A stretch of DNA of 64,000 nucleotides. Source: an uncultured Ruminococcus sp. GTDB taxonomy: Bacteria > Bacillota > Clostridia > Oscillospirales > Ruminococcaceae. The first letter of the stretch is position 1, and every line of letters starts with the position of its first letter. Location of the stretch: contig CALEPT010000122.1 of NCBI GenBank assembly GCA_937910385.1, forward strand, positions 32,805 through 96,804, given 5' to 3'. Below the pieces are notes generated by a model that saw only the letters and a list, made by a program, of their open reading frames with translations, was not told the origin of the DNA and did not search any database. Below, piece by piece: positions 50,216 to 59,818 of this stretch. Position numbers and translations under genes: made by a program.

Positions 50216-52375
50216 ATGAAATTTGCTCATAAGATAGACGATAAGGTCCAGACTATTGAAGAGCACCTTAAAGGAGTCGCTGAATTAGCCGCTGGAAATT
50301 CTGTTGAGCTCTTTAAACCATTGGCATATACCGCTGGCATTGCGCACGATATCGGAAAATATTCATACGCCTTCCAAAAGAGGTTAAACGGCAGCAATTG
50401 CAAATTTGAACATTCAGCCTGCGGAGCGATAGAACTCGGAGAATTGGCTGAGAATAAGATGCAAAGAGAAATGACATATATGCTCCAATACTGTGTTGCG
50501 GGTCATCACACTGGTCTGCCTGACGGCGGCACGTCTGTTGATAGTGCTGACGGTGATAACACTCTCCATTCAAAGCTGAAGCGCAAAAAGAATTATATTG
50601 GCGACTCGGATTATAGTTCATATAAAAACGACTTTGAGCTTGCTCTGCCGGATTATTCTCAGGTCTTAGCTGAGCTTAACCGTTCGATGAACATTATTGA
50701 TCTCATTGAAAGATACGCTTTTTTTACACGTTATGTTTTCTCGTGTCTGACAGATGCGGATTTTATTGACACAGAAAGATTCTGTTCACCTGATATAAAC
50801 AGGGAGCTGTCAGCAGATTTTGAGAGTATTGAAAGATCGCTTGATGACAAATTCAGGTCGTTCATTGCTGATACACCTTTGAAAAGCGCAAGAAACATTC
50901 TTCAGGAGCAAGCGTTCCTGAATGGAAACGACGATGCTCAGATCAGTATCCTTAATATGCCTACCGGAAGCGGCAAGACACTTTGCAGCCTGAAAATTGC
51001 ACTTAATAAGGTAAGACGTCATCATAAAAAACGAATCATTTACGTTATCCCTTACACAAGCATTATTGAGCAGACTGCGGAGATTTTTGAAAAACTTTTC
51101 GGAGAATATGCGGATATAGTTCAACATCATTCAAACTACTGCTATGAAACCGATGATGATAGTACAGCCGGGAAACTGAAACGTTCCACAGAAAACTGGG
51201 ACGCTCCTATAATTATAACCACAACAGTTCAGTTCTTTCAGTCTATATATCACTACAAAGGCTCGGGACTGCGGAAGCTCCATAACCTTGCTGATTCAGT
51301 GATAATATTTGATGAGATACATATGCTCCCTATCGAGTGCTTGCAGCCGTGTTTAAGGGCGATAGGGTATGTTACAAAGTATCTCAGCAGTGAAGCTGTA
51401 CTGCTGTCTGCAACAATGCCGGACTATACAAATCTGCTTGAAAAATACATTGGTACGTATACCTGTTCTGAGCTTATAAAGGACAAGAGCGCGTTTTCGT
51501 TTTTTCACAAATGCAGGTATAATTATATTGGTGAGACAGAAATGGAGAGCATTTGTGAAAAAGCAGAAGAATATGATTCAAGTCTTATAATAGTAAACAG
51601 CAGAAAAACTGCCAGAGAGACATTTCATATGCTGACAGGGAAAAAATTTCATCTCTCTACATATATGACGCCGAGTGACCGATCTGATACTATAGCAGAG
51701 ATACGCAGGTCACTTGAAAACGGTGAGAAGATAAAAGTAGTATCTACATCTCTTGTTGAAGCAGGAGTTGATCTCGATTTTCAGGCTGTTTTCCGTCAGC
51801 TTGCAGGGCTTGACAGTATATTGCAGTCCGGTGGAAGGTGTAACCGCGAGGGCAGAATGGAATGCGGAGATGTGTTTATTTTTGAAACTGATGAAAAGCC
51901 CCGCGGCGATATGAAGATACGGACGTCAATAGTCAAAGATATCCTTGAAACAGGCGCTGACATTTCTTCCAGAGATAGTATCAGTGAATACTACAAGCGT
52001 GTATTTGATTATTCCGATGAGCTTATAGATAAAAACACGATATCGAAAGGACAGCCGTTACCTCTTGACAGTATACCGTTCAGGACATATGCTGAGGGAT
52101 TCCGATTTATCAGGGAGGAAACAGTAAGCGTTGTGATCGATGATCGCCCGGAAACTTCTGAACTTCTTGAACAGATACGTTTCGGCGGTAAAAAAATCAG
52201 ACGGAAATTGCAAAGATATTCGGTCAGCCTTAAAATGCACGGTGAGTTTGAAAAAGCGCTTTCGCTCGGCTTGCTGCACGATACCGGAGAGGGAGTTTAT
52301 GTGCTTGCAAACAATGACTATTATAACAGCGAAACAGGCTTTGATGTAGGATATAAGCCTGATTATATATTTTGA
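50216..52375 (+). CDS. cas3: CRISPR-associated nuclease/helicase Cas3 (type I-C)
   Basis: The effector that unwinds and degrades target DNA after Cascade binding. The 719-residue protein has an N-terminal HD nuclease (about 1-190) with AGIAHDIGKYS (H44, D45) and VAGHHTGLPD, and an SF2 helicase with the P-loop in LNMPTGSGKTLCSLKIAL, VIIFDEIHMLPIECLQP (DEVH-type box), VLLSATMPDY and the motif VI region RQLAGLDSILQSGGRCNREG. All key residues look intact. The ATG at 50216 follows GGAGGG; a GTG lies 6 bases before it. First gene of the operon. Confidence 0.96.
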   Translation: MKFAHKIDDKVQTIEEHLKGVAELAAGNSVELFKPLAYTAGIAHDIGKYSYAFQKRLNGSNCKFEHSACGAIELGELAENKMQREMTYMLQYCVAGHHTGLPDGGTSVDSADGDNTLHSKLKRKKNYIGDSDYSSYKNDFELALPDYSQVLAELNRSMNIIDLIERYAFFTRYVFSCLTDADFIDTERFCSPDINRELSADFESIERSLDDKFRSFIADTPLKSARNILQEQAFLNGNDDAQISILNMPTGSGKTLCSLKIALNKVRRHHKKRIIYVIPYTSIIEQTAEIFEKLFGEYADIVQHHSNYCYETDDDSTAGKLKRSTENWDAPIIITTTVQFFQSIYHYKGSGLRKLHNLADSVIIFDEIHMLPIECLQPCLRAIGYVTKYLSSEAVLLSATMPDYTNLLEKYIGTYTCSELIKDKSAFSFFHKCRYNYIGETEMESICEKAEEYDSSLIIVNSRKTARETFHMLTGKKFHLSTYMTPSDRSDTIAEIRRSLENGEKIKVVSTSLVEAGVDLDFQAVFRQLAGLDSILQSGGRCNREGRMECGDVFIFETDEKPRGDMKIRTSIVKDILETGADISSRDSISEYYKRVFDYSDELIDKNTISKGQPLPLDSIPFRTYAEGFRFIREETVSVVIDDRPETSELLEQIRFGGKKIRRKLQRYSVSLKMHGEFEKALSLGLLHDTGEGVYVLANNDYYNSETGFDVGYKPDYIF

Positions 52376-52389
52376 AAGGAGTGAGATGA

Positions 52390-53109
52390 GTGGGATATGG
52401 ATTCAAAATCATAGTTGAAGGCGACTATGCTCTGTTTACACGTCCGGAATTTAAAGTAGAACGAGTGAGCTATGATGTGCCTACCGTTTCTGCAATGGAA
52501 GGCTTGATCAAATCTGTATACTGGAAACCCGCAATACGGATCGTTGTTGACAGGATAGTTGTTTTCAATCCGATAAAATTTATCAATATCCGACGCAACG
52601 AGATAAAATCGAAGGTATCTCAGAGAACGGTATTATCTCAGCTGAACGGAAAAGGAGACCCAGCGTTATATGCGTCAGAGCAGAGGAGCCAGCGTGCAGG
52701 TATGCTTCTCAAAGACGTAAAATATGGTATTGAATTTCATTTTGAACTGACAGGTCTGCGGTCCGAGCATGATGATGAAAGTGAGCAAAAGCATTACAAT
52801 ATTATGCTAAGACGCCTGAAAAACGGACAGCATTTTCGTCAGCCCTGTCTGGGATGCAGAGAGTTTTCGGTCAGCAGGATAGAGCTTGTTGATGAATTTC
52901 ACCTCAGCGAAGTAGATGCTTCACTAAAAGGTGATATCGACCTGGGATATATGCTGTACGGTATGAAGTTTACAGATGGCGGAAAGCCGGTGAACGGAAA
53001 TTGGGACGAGCCGAAGTTTTCGGACAAAGCTGACCCGATGTACTATCGTCCGCACATGATAGACGGCGTAATTGACATAGCAAAATACAGGGAGGGGATA
53101 GTATGCTGA
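52390..53109 (+). CDS. cas5c: Type I-C Cascade subunit and pre-crRNA endonuclease Cas5c
   Basis: In type I-C, Cas5 replaces Cas6: it cuts the pre-crRNA and holds the 5' handle. The 239-residue RAMP protein begins GYGFKIIVEGDYALFTRPEFK and has the PTVSAMEGLIKSVYWKP segment and a C-terminal REFSVSRIELVDEF region. It starts at GTG, 8 bases after GGAG; an overlapping ATG just upstream is out of frame and soon closes. It overlaps cas8c by 7 bases. Confidence 0.94.
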   Translation: MGYGFKIIVEGDYALFTRPEFKVERVSYDVPTVSAMEGLIKSVYWKPAIRIVVDRIVVFNPIKFINIRRNEIKSKVSQRTVLSQLNGKGDPALYASEQRSQRAGMLLKDVKYGIEFHFELTGLRSEHDDESEQKHYNIMLRRLKNGQHFRQPCLGCREFSVSRIELVDEFHLSEVDASLKGDIDLGYMLYGMKFTDGGKPVNGNWDEPKFSDKADPMYYRPHMIDGVIDIAKYREGIVC

Positions 53110-54863
53110 TAAAGGCTTTGTGCGATTATGCGGACAAGCAATCGAGGGATACTGTTCCGGAAGGTTTTTCCAAGCAGACAGTTCATTATCGTATTATCCT
53201 TTCAGAAAACGGCGGGCTAAAGGAAATAGTGCCGATAGCTCCGGCAGATGAAAAAAAGAAAGTATCGAGAGAGATAATACTTCCGGTCAGGACTCAGAAA
53301 TCCGGAATAGAATCGAACTGTATCGAGCATCGACCGCTGTATATTTTCGGACTGAATTTTGACAAGGATTCTTTTACGCCTGATGATGCTACAAATAAGG
53401 CAAGAAAATCTCACGCCGCATTTGTTAAACATGAACTTGAATTCTTCGAGGGGCTTGATTCACCTGTCTGCACAGCGTACAGGAACTTCGTCAAAAACTG
53501 GTCGCCTGAAAATGAATGTGAAAATCCCGTACTGAAAGAACTTGGCAAAGAATATAAAAGCGCATACTTTGGTTTTTCGCTCGGTATCGGCAGAGACGAG
53601 CTTGAAGCAGATCCTCAGTTCATTGAGAAGTATCAAAAATACTTTTCAGAAAAGAACGATAACAAGTCTGACGAGCCGGTATCTGTCTGCGGGATACTCG
53701 GGGAAAAGCTCCCTATCACAAGACTGCATGAAAAAATTAAATTTCCCGGCGGGCAATCCTCCGGCTGCCAGCTTGTGTGCATGAATGACACTGCATTTGA
53801 GTCATATGGAAAAACGCAGGCGTTCAACAGCAGCGTGTCGGAAAAGGCGATGAAGAAATATACGGCAATGTTCAACAAATTGCTTGCAGATCGCTCGCAT
53901 CATTGCAATTTAGGCGATATGGTGCTGATATACTTTGCAATGAAGAACGACGACTCCGCCGAATGCGACCTGTTTTCGTCCTTATTGAATAATGCTGATA
54001 AGGAAACTGATGAGAAGATATCGACGATTATGAATTATGCCAGAAGCGGATATACGACTGATGAAAAGTCAATAAATGAATTGACAGCAGATAAGGACGT
54101 TACCTTTTATATTGCAGGTCTGACACCTAATGCTTCGAGAATATGTCAGAAATTTATATACAGAGGAAATTTCGGAGATATGCTCGATAATCTTATCAAG
54201 CATCAGAACGATTTGATGATCGATCCTGACAATACTCGCCCCATATATTTTGGAGGTATCGCTAAGGAACTGATTTCTCCCAAATCCACCAACGAAAAAG
54301 TTCCGTCGCCGCTTATGTCGGGGATAATGCTTGCAGCACTCAATAATACAAAGTATCCGGACGCATTGTTATCGACGGTAGTCAGGCGAGTCAAGACTGA
54401 CAGCGATGAGGATAAAAAACGGTATATCAAGCTGAATTATACAAGAGCGGGTATCATTAAAGCCTGCCTTAACAGGAAAACAAAAAAGGAGGAAATAACT
54501 ATGTCGTGGAATGAAGGAAACAAAAATCCTGCTTATCTTTGCGGAGGATTGTTTGCGGTATACGAAAAGATACAGCAGGATTCGTCAGGCGGGAATCTTA
54601 ACAGAACTATCAAGGACTCATATTTTGCGTCGGCTTGTTCGAGACCCTCGAGCGTTTTACCGAAGCTGGCAAAGCTGTCGCAGAATCATCTGCGCAAGCT
54701 AAGTGAAGGGGCAGGAGTATACTACAATAAAATCATAGCCGGTATAACCGACTGCCTTGACGGCGGATTTCCCTCAACTCTTAGCCTTGACGATCAGGGA
54801 CGCTTTATTGTCGGATACTATCAGATGAATAAGAAATTATACACTTCAAATAAAAGTGAATGA
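53103..54863 (+). CDS. cas8c: Type I-C Cascade large subunit Cas8c (Csd1)
   Basis: The large subunit that recognises the PAM and recruits Cas3. The 586-residue length fits Csd1. Visible family features are the start LIKALCDYADKQSRDTVPEGF, the ILGEKLPITRLHEKIKFPGGQSSG stretch in the middle, and the C-terminal helical part with AYLCGGLFAVYEKIQQ. The C-terminal 120 residues can also be made separately as Cas11c from an internal start. It is coupled to cas5c by overlap. Confidence 0.95.
   Translation: MLIKALCDYADKQSRDTVPEGFSKQTVHYRIILSENGGLKEIVPIAPADEKKKVSREIILPVRTQKSGIESNCIEHRPLYIFGLNFDKDSFTPDDATNKARKSHAAFVKHELEFFEGLDSPVCTAYRNFVKNWSPENECENPVLKELGKEYKSAYFGFSLGIGRDELEADPQFIEKYQKYFSEKNDNKSDEPVSVCGILGEKLPITRLHEKIKFPGGQSSGCQLVCMNDTAFESYGKTQAFNSSVSEKAMKKYTAMFNKLLADRSHHCNLGDMVLIYFAMKNDDSAECDLFSSLLNNADKETDEKISTIMNYARSGYTTDEKSINELTADKDVTFYIAGLTPNASRICQKFIYRGNFGDMLDNLIKHQNDLMIDPDNTRPIYFGGIAKELISPKSTNEKVPSPLMSGIMLAALNNTKYPDALLSTVVRRVKTDSDEDKKRYIKLNYTRAGIIKACLNRKTKKEEITMSWNEGNKNPAYLCGGLFAVYEKIQQDSSGGNLNRTIKDSYFASACSRPSSVLPKLAKLSQNHLRKLSEGAGVYYNKIIAGITDCLDGGFPSTLSLDDQGRFIVGYYQMNKKLYTSNKSE
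54501..54863 (+). CDS. cas11c: Internally translated small subunit Cas11c (within cas8c)
   Basis: Inside cas8c, in the same frame, AGGAGG (54487-54492) lies 8 bases before an ATG at 54501; this is the strongest ribosome binding site in the gene. Translation from it gives 120 residues (SWNEGNKNPAYLCGG ... ), the helical C-terminal part of Cas8c. In characterised type I-C systems the small subunit Cas11 is produced from such an internal start and two copies line the Cascade belly. Here this is predicted from position, frame and site strength. Confidence 0.85.
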   Translation: MSWNEGNKNPAYLCGGLFAVYEKIQQDSSGGNLNRTIKDSYFASACSRPSSVLPKLAKLSQNHLRKLSEGAGVYYNKIIAGITDCLDGGFPSTLSLDDQGRFIVGYYQMNKKLYTSNKSE

Positions 54864-54877
54864 AAGGACGGTCAATT

Positions 54878-55750
54878 ATGGAAAATAATGCTATCAAAAA
54901 CAGATATGAGTTCGTTATGCTTTTCGATGTGGAGAACGGTAATCCGAACGGAGATCCCGACGCCGGGAATATGCCCAGAACCGATCCGGAAACATCATTC
55001 GGAATAGTTACAGACGTTTGCCTCAAGCGCAAGATCAGGAACTTCGTTGAACTTTACAAGGAAGGTGAAGGCGGATATAATATCCTTGTTAAAGCTGATC
55101 GTTCTCTCAATTCAAAATTTACTGAAGCTTATGACGCTCTTGGACTGGATAAAGGGAAGAAAGGCAAAAATACTGATGATGTAAAGAAAGCTCAGGAATA
55201 CATATGCGCAAATTACTATGACGTGCGTACTTTTGGTGCGGTAATGAGTACAGGTGATGACCCCTGCGGAATTGTCAGAGGTCCGGTACAGCTGAATTTT
55301 GCAAAGAGTATTGACCCTGTGTATGTTCAGGATATTACAGTTACCCGTCAGGCAGTTACGACTGATAAGGATTTCAATGAAAAGAAGCAGAGCGAAATGG
55401 GCAAAAAAAGCTTCATTTCCTATGGACTTTACCGTGCAGAGGGCTATGTTTCAGCGATGCTTGCTCAGAAAGTAACGGGATTTTCCGAGGATGATCTTGA
55501 ACTTTTGTGGACAGCTATAATCAATATGTTTGAGAATGACAGAAGTGCTGCAAGAGGTAAAATGTGTCTGAGAAAACTCTATATTTTCAAACATGATTCG
55601 CTGCTCGGAAATGCTCCTGCACATATTCTGTTTGACAAGATAAAAGTCGAAAAGAAACCAAGTGATATGCCTCCAAGAAAATTTGAGGATTATGATATTT
55701 CAATCGATAAGGATATGCCATTAGGCGTTCAGTTTATCGAAAAGATATGA
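54878..55750 (+). CDS. cas7c: Type I-C Cascade backbone subunit Cas7c (Csd2)
   Basis: The repeated backbone subunit that coats the crRNA spacer. The 290-residue protein shows the family start NRYEFVMLFDVENGNPNGDPDAGN and PRTDPETSFGIVTDVCLKRKIR, the DVRTFGAVM motif, RGPVQLNFAKSIDPV and FISYGLYRAEGYVSA. The ATG at 54878 has AAAGGA 9 bases before it; an ATG at 54860 overlaps cas8c but has no site. It overlaps cas4 by four bases. Confidence 0.95.
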   Translation: MENNAIKNRYEFVMLFDVENGNPNGDPDAGNMPRTDPETSFGIVTDVCLKRKIRNFVELYKEGEGGYNILVKADRSLNSKFTEAYDALGLDKGKKGKNTDDVKKAQEYICANYYDVRTFGAVMSTGDDPCGIVRGPVQLNFAKSIDPVYVQDITVTRQAVTTDKDFNEKKQSEMGKKSFISYGLYRAEGYVSAMLAQKVTGFSEDDLELLWTAIINMFENDRSAARGKMCLRKLYIFKHDSLLGNAPAHILFDKIKVEKKPSDMPPRKFEDYDISIDKDMPLGVQFIEKI

Positions 55751-56421
55751 ACGATCATACTATCAATATAAGGGCGATACAGCACTATATGTACTGCCCG
55801 AGGCGATTCGCTCTTCTGGAGATCAACGACGACTGGGAGGAAAACGCATTTGTTGTAAAAGCAAATCTACAGCATCAGCATGTGCATGACGGAAGTCACA
55901 GTTATTCTGACAGCAAGAAAATAGTTCGCAGTGATATTACCGTTTATAACGATGCGCCGGAATATGACATTTTCGGAATTACTGACTGCATTGAATTTAT
56001 CCGCAGCAGGAACGGCGTTCATGTTTCCGGATATGACGGAACATTTGAGATCTGTATCGTAGAATATAAGCCTAAAGCTCCTAAAGACACGGCATTCAAT
56101 GAAACAGATGCTATTCAGGTATTTGCTCAGAAGATCTGCGCAGATACGATATGGAACTGCGATTGTGAGGCGTATATTTATTATTCGGATACGCGCAAGC
56201 GAGTTAAATTACCGTTTGATACAGAGTACGAAAAGTATGATGAAATGCTGAGAAAGCTCTTATCAGAGATGCGGGGTGTGCTTGGCGAAAAGAGAATACC
56301 GCCGCGTAAAAAAGGGCAGAAATGCTCTGGGTGCTCGATGAAAGATGTATGCTTTCCGAAAGAGAAAAAATACTGTGTGAGAGATATGATACTGTCGCAA
56401 AAGGGAGAAAATGTGATATGA
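55747..56421 (+). CDS. cas4: CRISPR adaptation exonuclease Cas4
   Basis: A RecB-like 5'-3' exonuclease that helps choose PAM-flanked prespacers. The 224-residue protein has the N-terminal iron-sulfur cysteine in HYMYCPRRFALLEI, the nuclease residues in FGITDCIEF and CIVEYKPKAPKD (ExK motif), the QVFAQKICADTI helix, and three C-terminal cysteines in CSGCSMKDVCFPKEKK. The ATG overlaps cas7c and its TGA overlaps cas1 (ATGA), so the adaptation genes are translationally coupled. Confidence 0.94.
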   Translation: MNDHTINIRAIQHYMYCPRRFALLEINDDWEENAFVVKANLQHQHVHDGSHSYSDSKKIVRSDITVYNDAPEYDIFGITDCIEFIRSRNGVHVSGYDGTFEICIVEYKPKAPKDTAFNETDAIQVFAQKICADTIWNCDCEAYIYYSDTRKRVKLPFDTEYEKYDEMLRKLLSEMRGVLGEKRIPPRKKGQKCSGCSMKDVCFPKEKKYCVRDMILSQKGENVI

Positions 56422-57440
56422 AAAAACTTCTGAATTCATTGTATATCCTTGATGAGACAGCGTGGCTCACACTCGATGGCGAGAATATTGTCTGCAAGTG
56501 TGATGATAAGGAAAAGTTCCGGCTGCCGTTTTCTAATCTTGAAGATATATACTGCTTCAGTTACCTTGGCTGTTCTCCGGCGTTGATGGGTAAATGCGCT
56601 GAACTTGGCATAAACATCAGCTTTATTTCACCGCAGGGGCAGTTCCTTGCGAAAGTACAAGGCAGAACAAAAGGGAACATTTTCCTCCGCAAAGCACAGT
56701 TTGAACGTTTTGCAGCACCTGATATCTTACTCGCTCAGAATACTGTCGCAGCTAAGCTTTCTAATACAAGATATCTTATAAGGCGTTCTCTTAAGGATAA
56801 CCCACAGCTTGATGCAAACGGGGAATTAAGCAGATGTATTGAGTATCTTGAAAGCGCTATTGAGCGTGTTTATGAGATGAATGACACCGAGACCATAATG
56901 GGACTTGAAGGCAGCTGTGCAAAGTCATATTTCAATATTTTCGATATGCTTATCCTACAGCAGAAAGATGATTTTATGGTTACAGGACGAGCGAAAAGAC
57001 CGCCGCTTGACCCTGTTAACGCTGCTCTGTCATTTCTGTACACTATCATGACGAGTTCTTACACATCGGCGCTTGAAAGCGTTGGACTTGACAGCTGCTA
57101 TGGATTCTATCATTCACTCAGGTCGGGAAGGAGCAGCCTTGCTTGTGATCTTGTTGAGGAAACAAGATGTATCGCCGAAAGACTCGTGCTGACACTTATC
57201 AATCTTAAAAAACTGAATGCAGGTGATTTTGAAAAGCAGGCGAGCAGCGCGGTTTATCTTACAAAGGAAGGGAAAAAGAAAGTGCTGACAGCATGGCAGG
57301 AAAAGAAGCGCAGCACTATAGTTCATCCATATTTGAATGAAAAGATACAGCTTGGGCTTCTTCCGTTTGTTCAAAGTTCGCTTCTTGCAAAATACATACG
57401 GGGAGAGATAGATGAATATCCATGTTTCCTCATGAAATAG
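56418..57440 (+). CDS. cas1: CRISPR integrase Cas1
   Basis: The integrase of spacer acquisition. The 340-residue protein starts KKLLNSLYILDETAWLTLDGENIV and has the metal ligands in IMGLEGSCAKSYF (Glu), FYHSLRSGRSSLACDLVEE (His and the following Asp/Glu) as in subtype I-C Cas1. The start at 56418 overlaps the cas4 stop; a longer frame from 56322 only reads through the cas4 tail. Confidence 0.95.
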   Translation: MKKLLNSLYILDETAWLTLDGENIVCKCDDKEKFRLPFSNLEDIYCFSYLGCSPALMGKCAELGINISFISPQGQFLAKVQGRTKGNIFLRKAQFERFAAPDILLAQNTVAAKLSNTRYLIRRSLKDNPQLDANGELSRCIEYLESAIERVYEMNDTETIMGLEGSCAKSYFNIFDMLILQQKDDFMVTGRAKRPPLDPVNAALSFLYTIMTSSYTSALESVGLDSCYGFYHSLRSGRSSLACDLVEETRCIAERLVLTLINLKKLNAGDFEKQASSAVYLTKEGKKKVLTAWQEKKRSTIVHPYLNEKIQLGLLPFVQSSLLAKYIRGEIDEYPCFLMK

Positions 57441-57449
57441 GTGATAGAC

Positions 57450-57740
57450 ATGATGGTGCTTGTCAGCTATGATGTTTCAACAGTTGACAATAAAGGGAAA
57501 AGCCGCTTGCGGAAGGTTGCAAAGGAATGTCAGAATTACGGACAGAGAGTTCAGAATTCCGTCTTTGAGATAGATACGGATTACGGGACCTTTCTGAAAG
57601 TCAAGGATAAACTGCTGAAATTGATAAATGATGAACATGACAGTCTCAGATTCTATTATCTGGGTAACAATTGGCACAGGCGGGTCGAGCATTATGGTGC
57701 AAAAGAGACCTATGATCCTGAAGGTGTGCTGATTATCTGA
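57450..57740 (+). CDS. cas2: CRISPR adaptation protein Cas2
   Basis: Dimer at the centre of the Cas1-Cas2 integrase. A 96-residue ferredoxin-like protein: MVLVSYDVSTVDNKGKSRLRKVAKECQ, then YGQRVQNSVFEIDTDYGTF and FYYLGNNWHRRVEHYG, the usual subtype I-C form. Starts are possible at 57450 or 57453 (tandem ATGs); GGTGAT lies just upstream. Last gene before the leader and array. Confidence 0.94.
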   Translation: MMVLVSYDVSTVDNKGKSRLRKVAKECQNYGQRVQNSVFEIDTDYGTFLKVKDKLLKLINDEHDSLRFYYLGNNWHRRVEHYGAKETYDPEGVLII

Positions 57741-57889
57741 CAATCGAACCTCTGATAATATTATTTTCTCCATAGGTTCGCTTAAAAGTTACAGTAATTT
57801 ATGAATTAAATATGAACAAAAATGTTCGGTTTGATTAAAATAAGTCTGTCCGCTGTGGGTGTGTGGCTCTTTGTATACAATATATAGGG
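57741..57889 (+). promoter_or_regulatory. CRISPR leader
   Basis: The 149-base AT-rich stretch between cas2 and the first repeat, in the position of an I-C leader. It should hold the array promoter and integration anchoring site; TTTGTATACAATATATAGGG lies directly before repeat 1. Confidence 0.8.
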
Positions 57890-59818
57890 GTCACGCCCCA
57901 CGCGGGCGTGTGAGTTGAAATTGGATATGTACCGTTACTTTGGTGCAAATCCTCCGGTCACGCCCCACGCGGGCGTGTGAGTTGAAATTGTGATGATATA
58001 GCCGCATGGAGAGTGAAGAACGGGTCACGCCCCACGCGGGCGTGTGAGTTGAAATCAATAACTTCACCTAATACAGACCTTACCGAATCGGTCACGCCCC
58101 ACGCGGGCGTGTGAGTTGAAATGGTCCTTTCGACTTACGGCTGCCGCGCTGCTTGGGTCACGCCCCACGCGGGCGTGTGAGTTGAAATGAATCGCTTCGC
58201 GTCCGCCGATCGCTACACGGAGCGTCACGCCCCACGCGGGCGTGTGAGTTGAAATCGCCTCGGCGGAAACGCCGCGCCGCACTCTGCGCGGTCACGCCCC
58301 ACGCGGGCGTGTGAGTTGAAATGCGCATAGCAGTTGACATATCGTCTCCCTGCTCGGTCACGCCCCACGCGGGCGTGTGAGTTGAAATCGAGAGCGCTAC
58401 GTCTACGCAGAGGCTGAGCTGGTCACGCCCCACGCGGGCGTGTGAGTTGAAATATCAGCGAAATACCGGAGGCTGAAAATGGCAATAGTCACGCCCCACG
58501 CGGGCGTGTGAGTTGAAATTCGGTTTCAACTGCGGCACGGCCGACGGTATCGCGTCACGCCCCACGCGGGCGTGTGAGTTGAAATGTATATCCTTCTCGA
58601 TCTCGGGCAGGAAAGCCTGTCACGCCCCACGCGGGCGTGTGAGTTGAAATGACAAATATCGCACGCTGCTGTCCGAAGGTGTAGGTCACGCCCCACGCGG
58701 GCGTGTGAGTTGAAATCCGTCGTGTTAACACCCCAATATAATTCGACGTTGTCACGCCCCACGTGGGCGTGTGAGTTGAAATTTGCCCTGATCTAGAAAT
58801 ACCACGTCTGCCATACGTCACGCCCCACGTGGGCGTGTGAGTTGAAATAATAATACAATTTTTACATTGAATACTACATCTATGTCACGCCCCACGTGGG
58901 CGTGTGAGTTGAAATTACCGAGACAGGAAGGCTGCTGCAATATCTGATGTCACGCCCCACGTGGGCGTGTGAGTTGAAATTCCCCATTAATTATTTCATT
59001 GTGACCGTTGATAGTAAGTCACGCCCCACGTGGGCGTGTGAGTTGAAATTATAGCGCGAAGATAATGATAATATTTTTAATTCGTCACGCCCCACGTGGG
59101 CGTGTGAGTTGAAATCTTTATAGTCAACTTTATTCATTACTGATCCTCCTGTCACGCCCCACGTGGGCGTGTGAGTTGAAATCTATTTTAGTAAAAATTT
59201 ATATGGCACGTTTTCGTCACGCCCCACGTGGGCGTGTGAGTTGAAATCGCCCTGACATTAGTAATTTATAGTTAGTTTTCGTCACGCCCCACGTGGGCGT
59301 GTGAGTTGAAATAGCCTGTCCGAGCTTAATCATCAGCTCATCGGCAGTCACGCCCCACGTGGGCGTGTGAGTTGAAATAAGCCAAAGCCTGTGTTGGTCA
59401 AGGTTCTTTCCGTCACGCCCCACGTGGGCGTGTGAGTTGAAATGGGTTCAGTGCGGCTGCAATAAAGCGTGCACTTGGGTCACGCCCCACGTGGGCGTGT
59501 GAGTTGAAATGCAAGTGCGTTTAATCTGGAATATGCTAATTTTGTCACGCCCCACGTGGGCGTGTGAGTTGAAATCCTCGGGGCTGAGCGTGTCGATAAG
59601 GAGATAGAGTCACGCCCCACGTGGGCGTGTGAGTTGAAATCAACACAACACGCTAAAAATATTTGCAAAAATAATCGTCACGCCCCACGCGGGCGTGTGA
59701 GTTGAAATAAATACGGCTCGGAGGAACAGAAGGTAGCTACTGTCACGCCCCACGCGGGCGTGTGAGTTGAAATTACTTGGAATATAAAAAATCCGGGTAA
59801 TACAATAACGTCACGCCC
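57890..59818 (+). CRISPR. Type I-C CRISPR array: 29 full repeats plus one broken repeat
   Basis: The 32-nt repeats start with GTCACGCCCC and end with GTGAGTTGAAAT. Starts: 57890, 57957, 58024, 58091, 58157, 58224, 58291, 58357, 58422, 58488, 58554, 58619, 58685, 58751, 58817, 58884, 58949, 59018, 59084, 59151, 59216, 59281, 59347, 59412, 59479, 59544, 59609, 59677 and 59742. Spacers are 33-37 nt. Each repeat can form a 7-bp stem (CACGCCC/GGGCGTG). The loop is CACGC in repeats 1-13 and 28-29 and CACGT in repeats 14-27. After spacer 29 only GTCACGCCC (59810-59818) of a thirtieth repeat remains before phage-derived coding sequence begins. Confidence 0.99.

Noticed and set aside
58064..59668. Open frames across the CRISPR array with repeated STHTPAWGVT / FNSHARVGRD peptides
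   Set aside because: They are translations of the 32-nt repeat and disappear once the array is recognised.
57890..59809. Self-targeting spacers against this window
   Set aside because: I compared spacers by eye with the flanking phage remnant and genes and saw no match; a genome-wide search was not possible.
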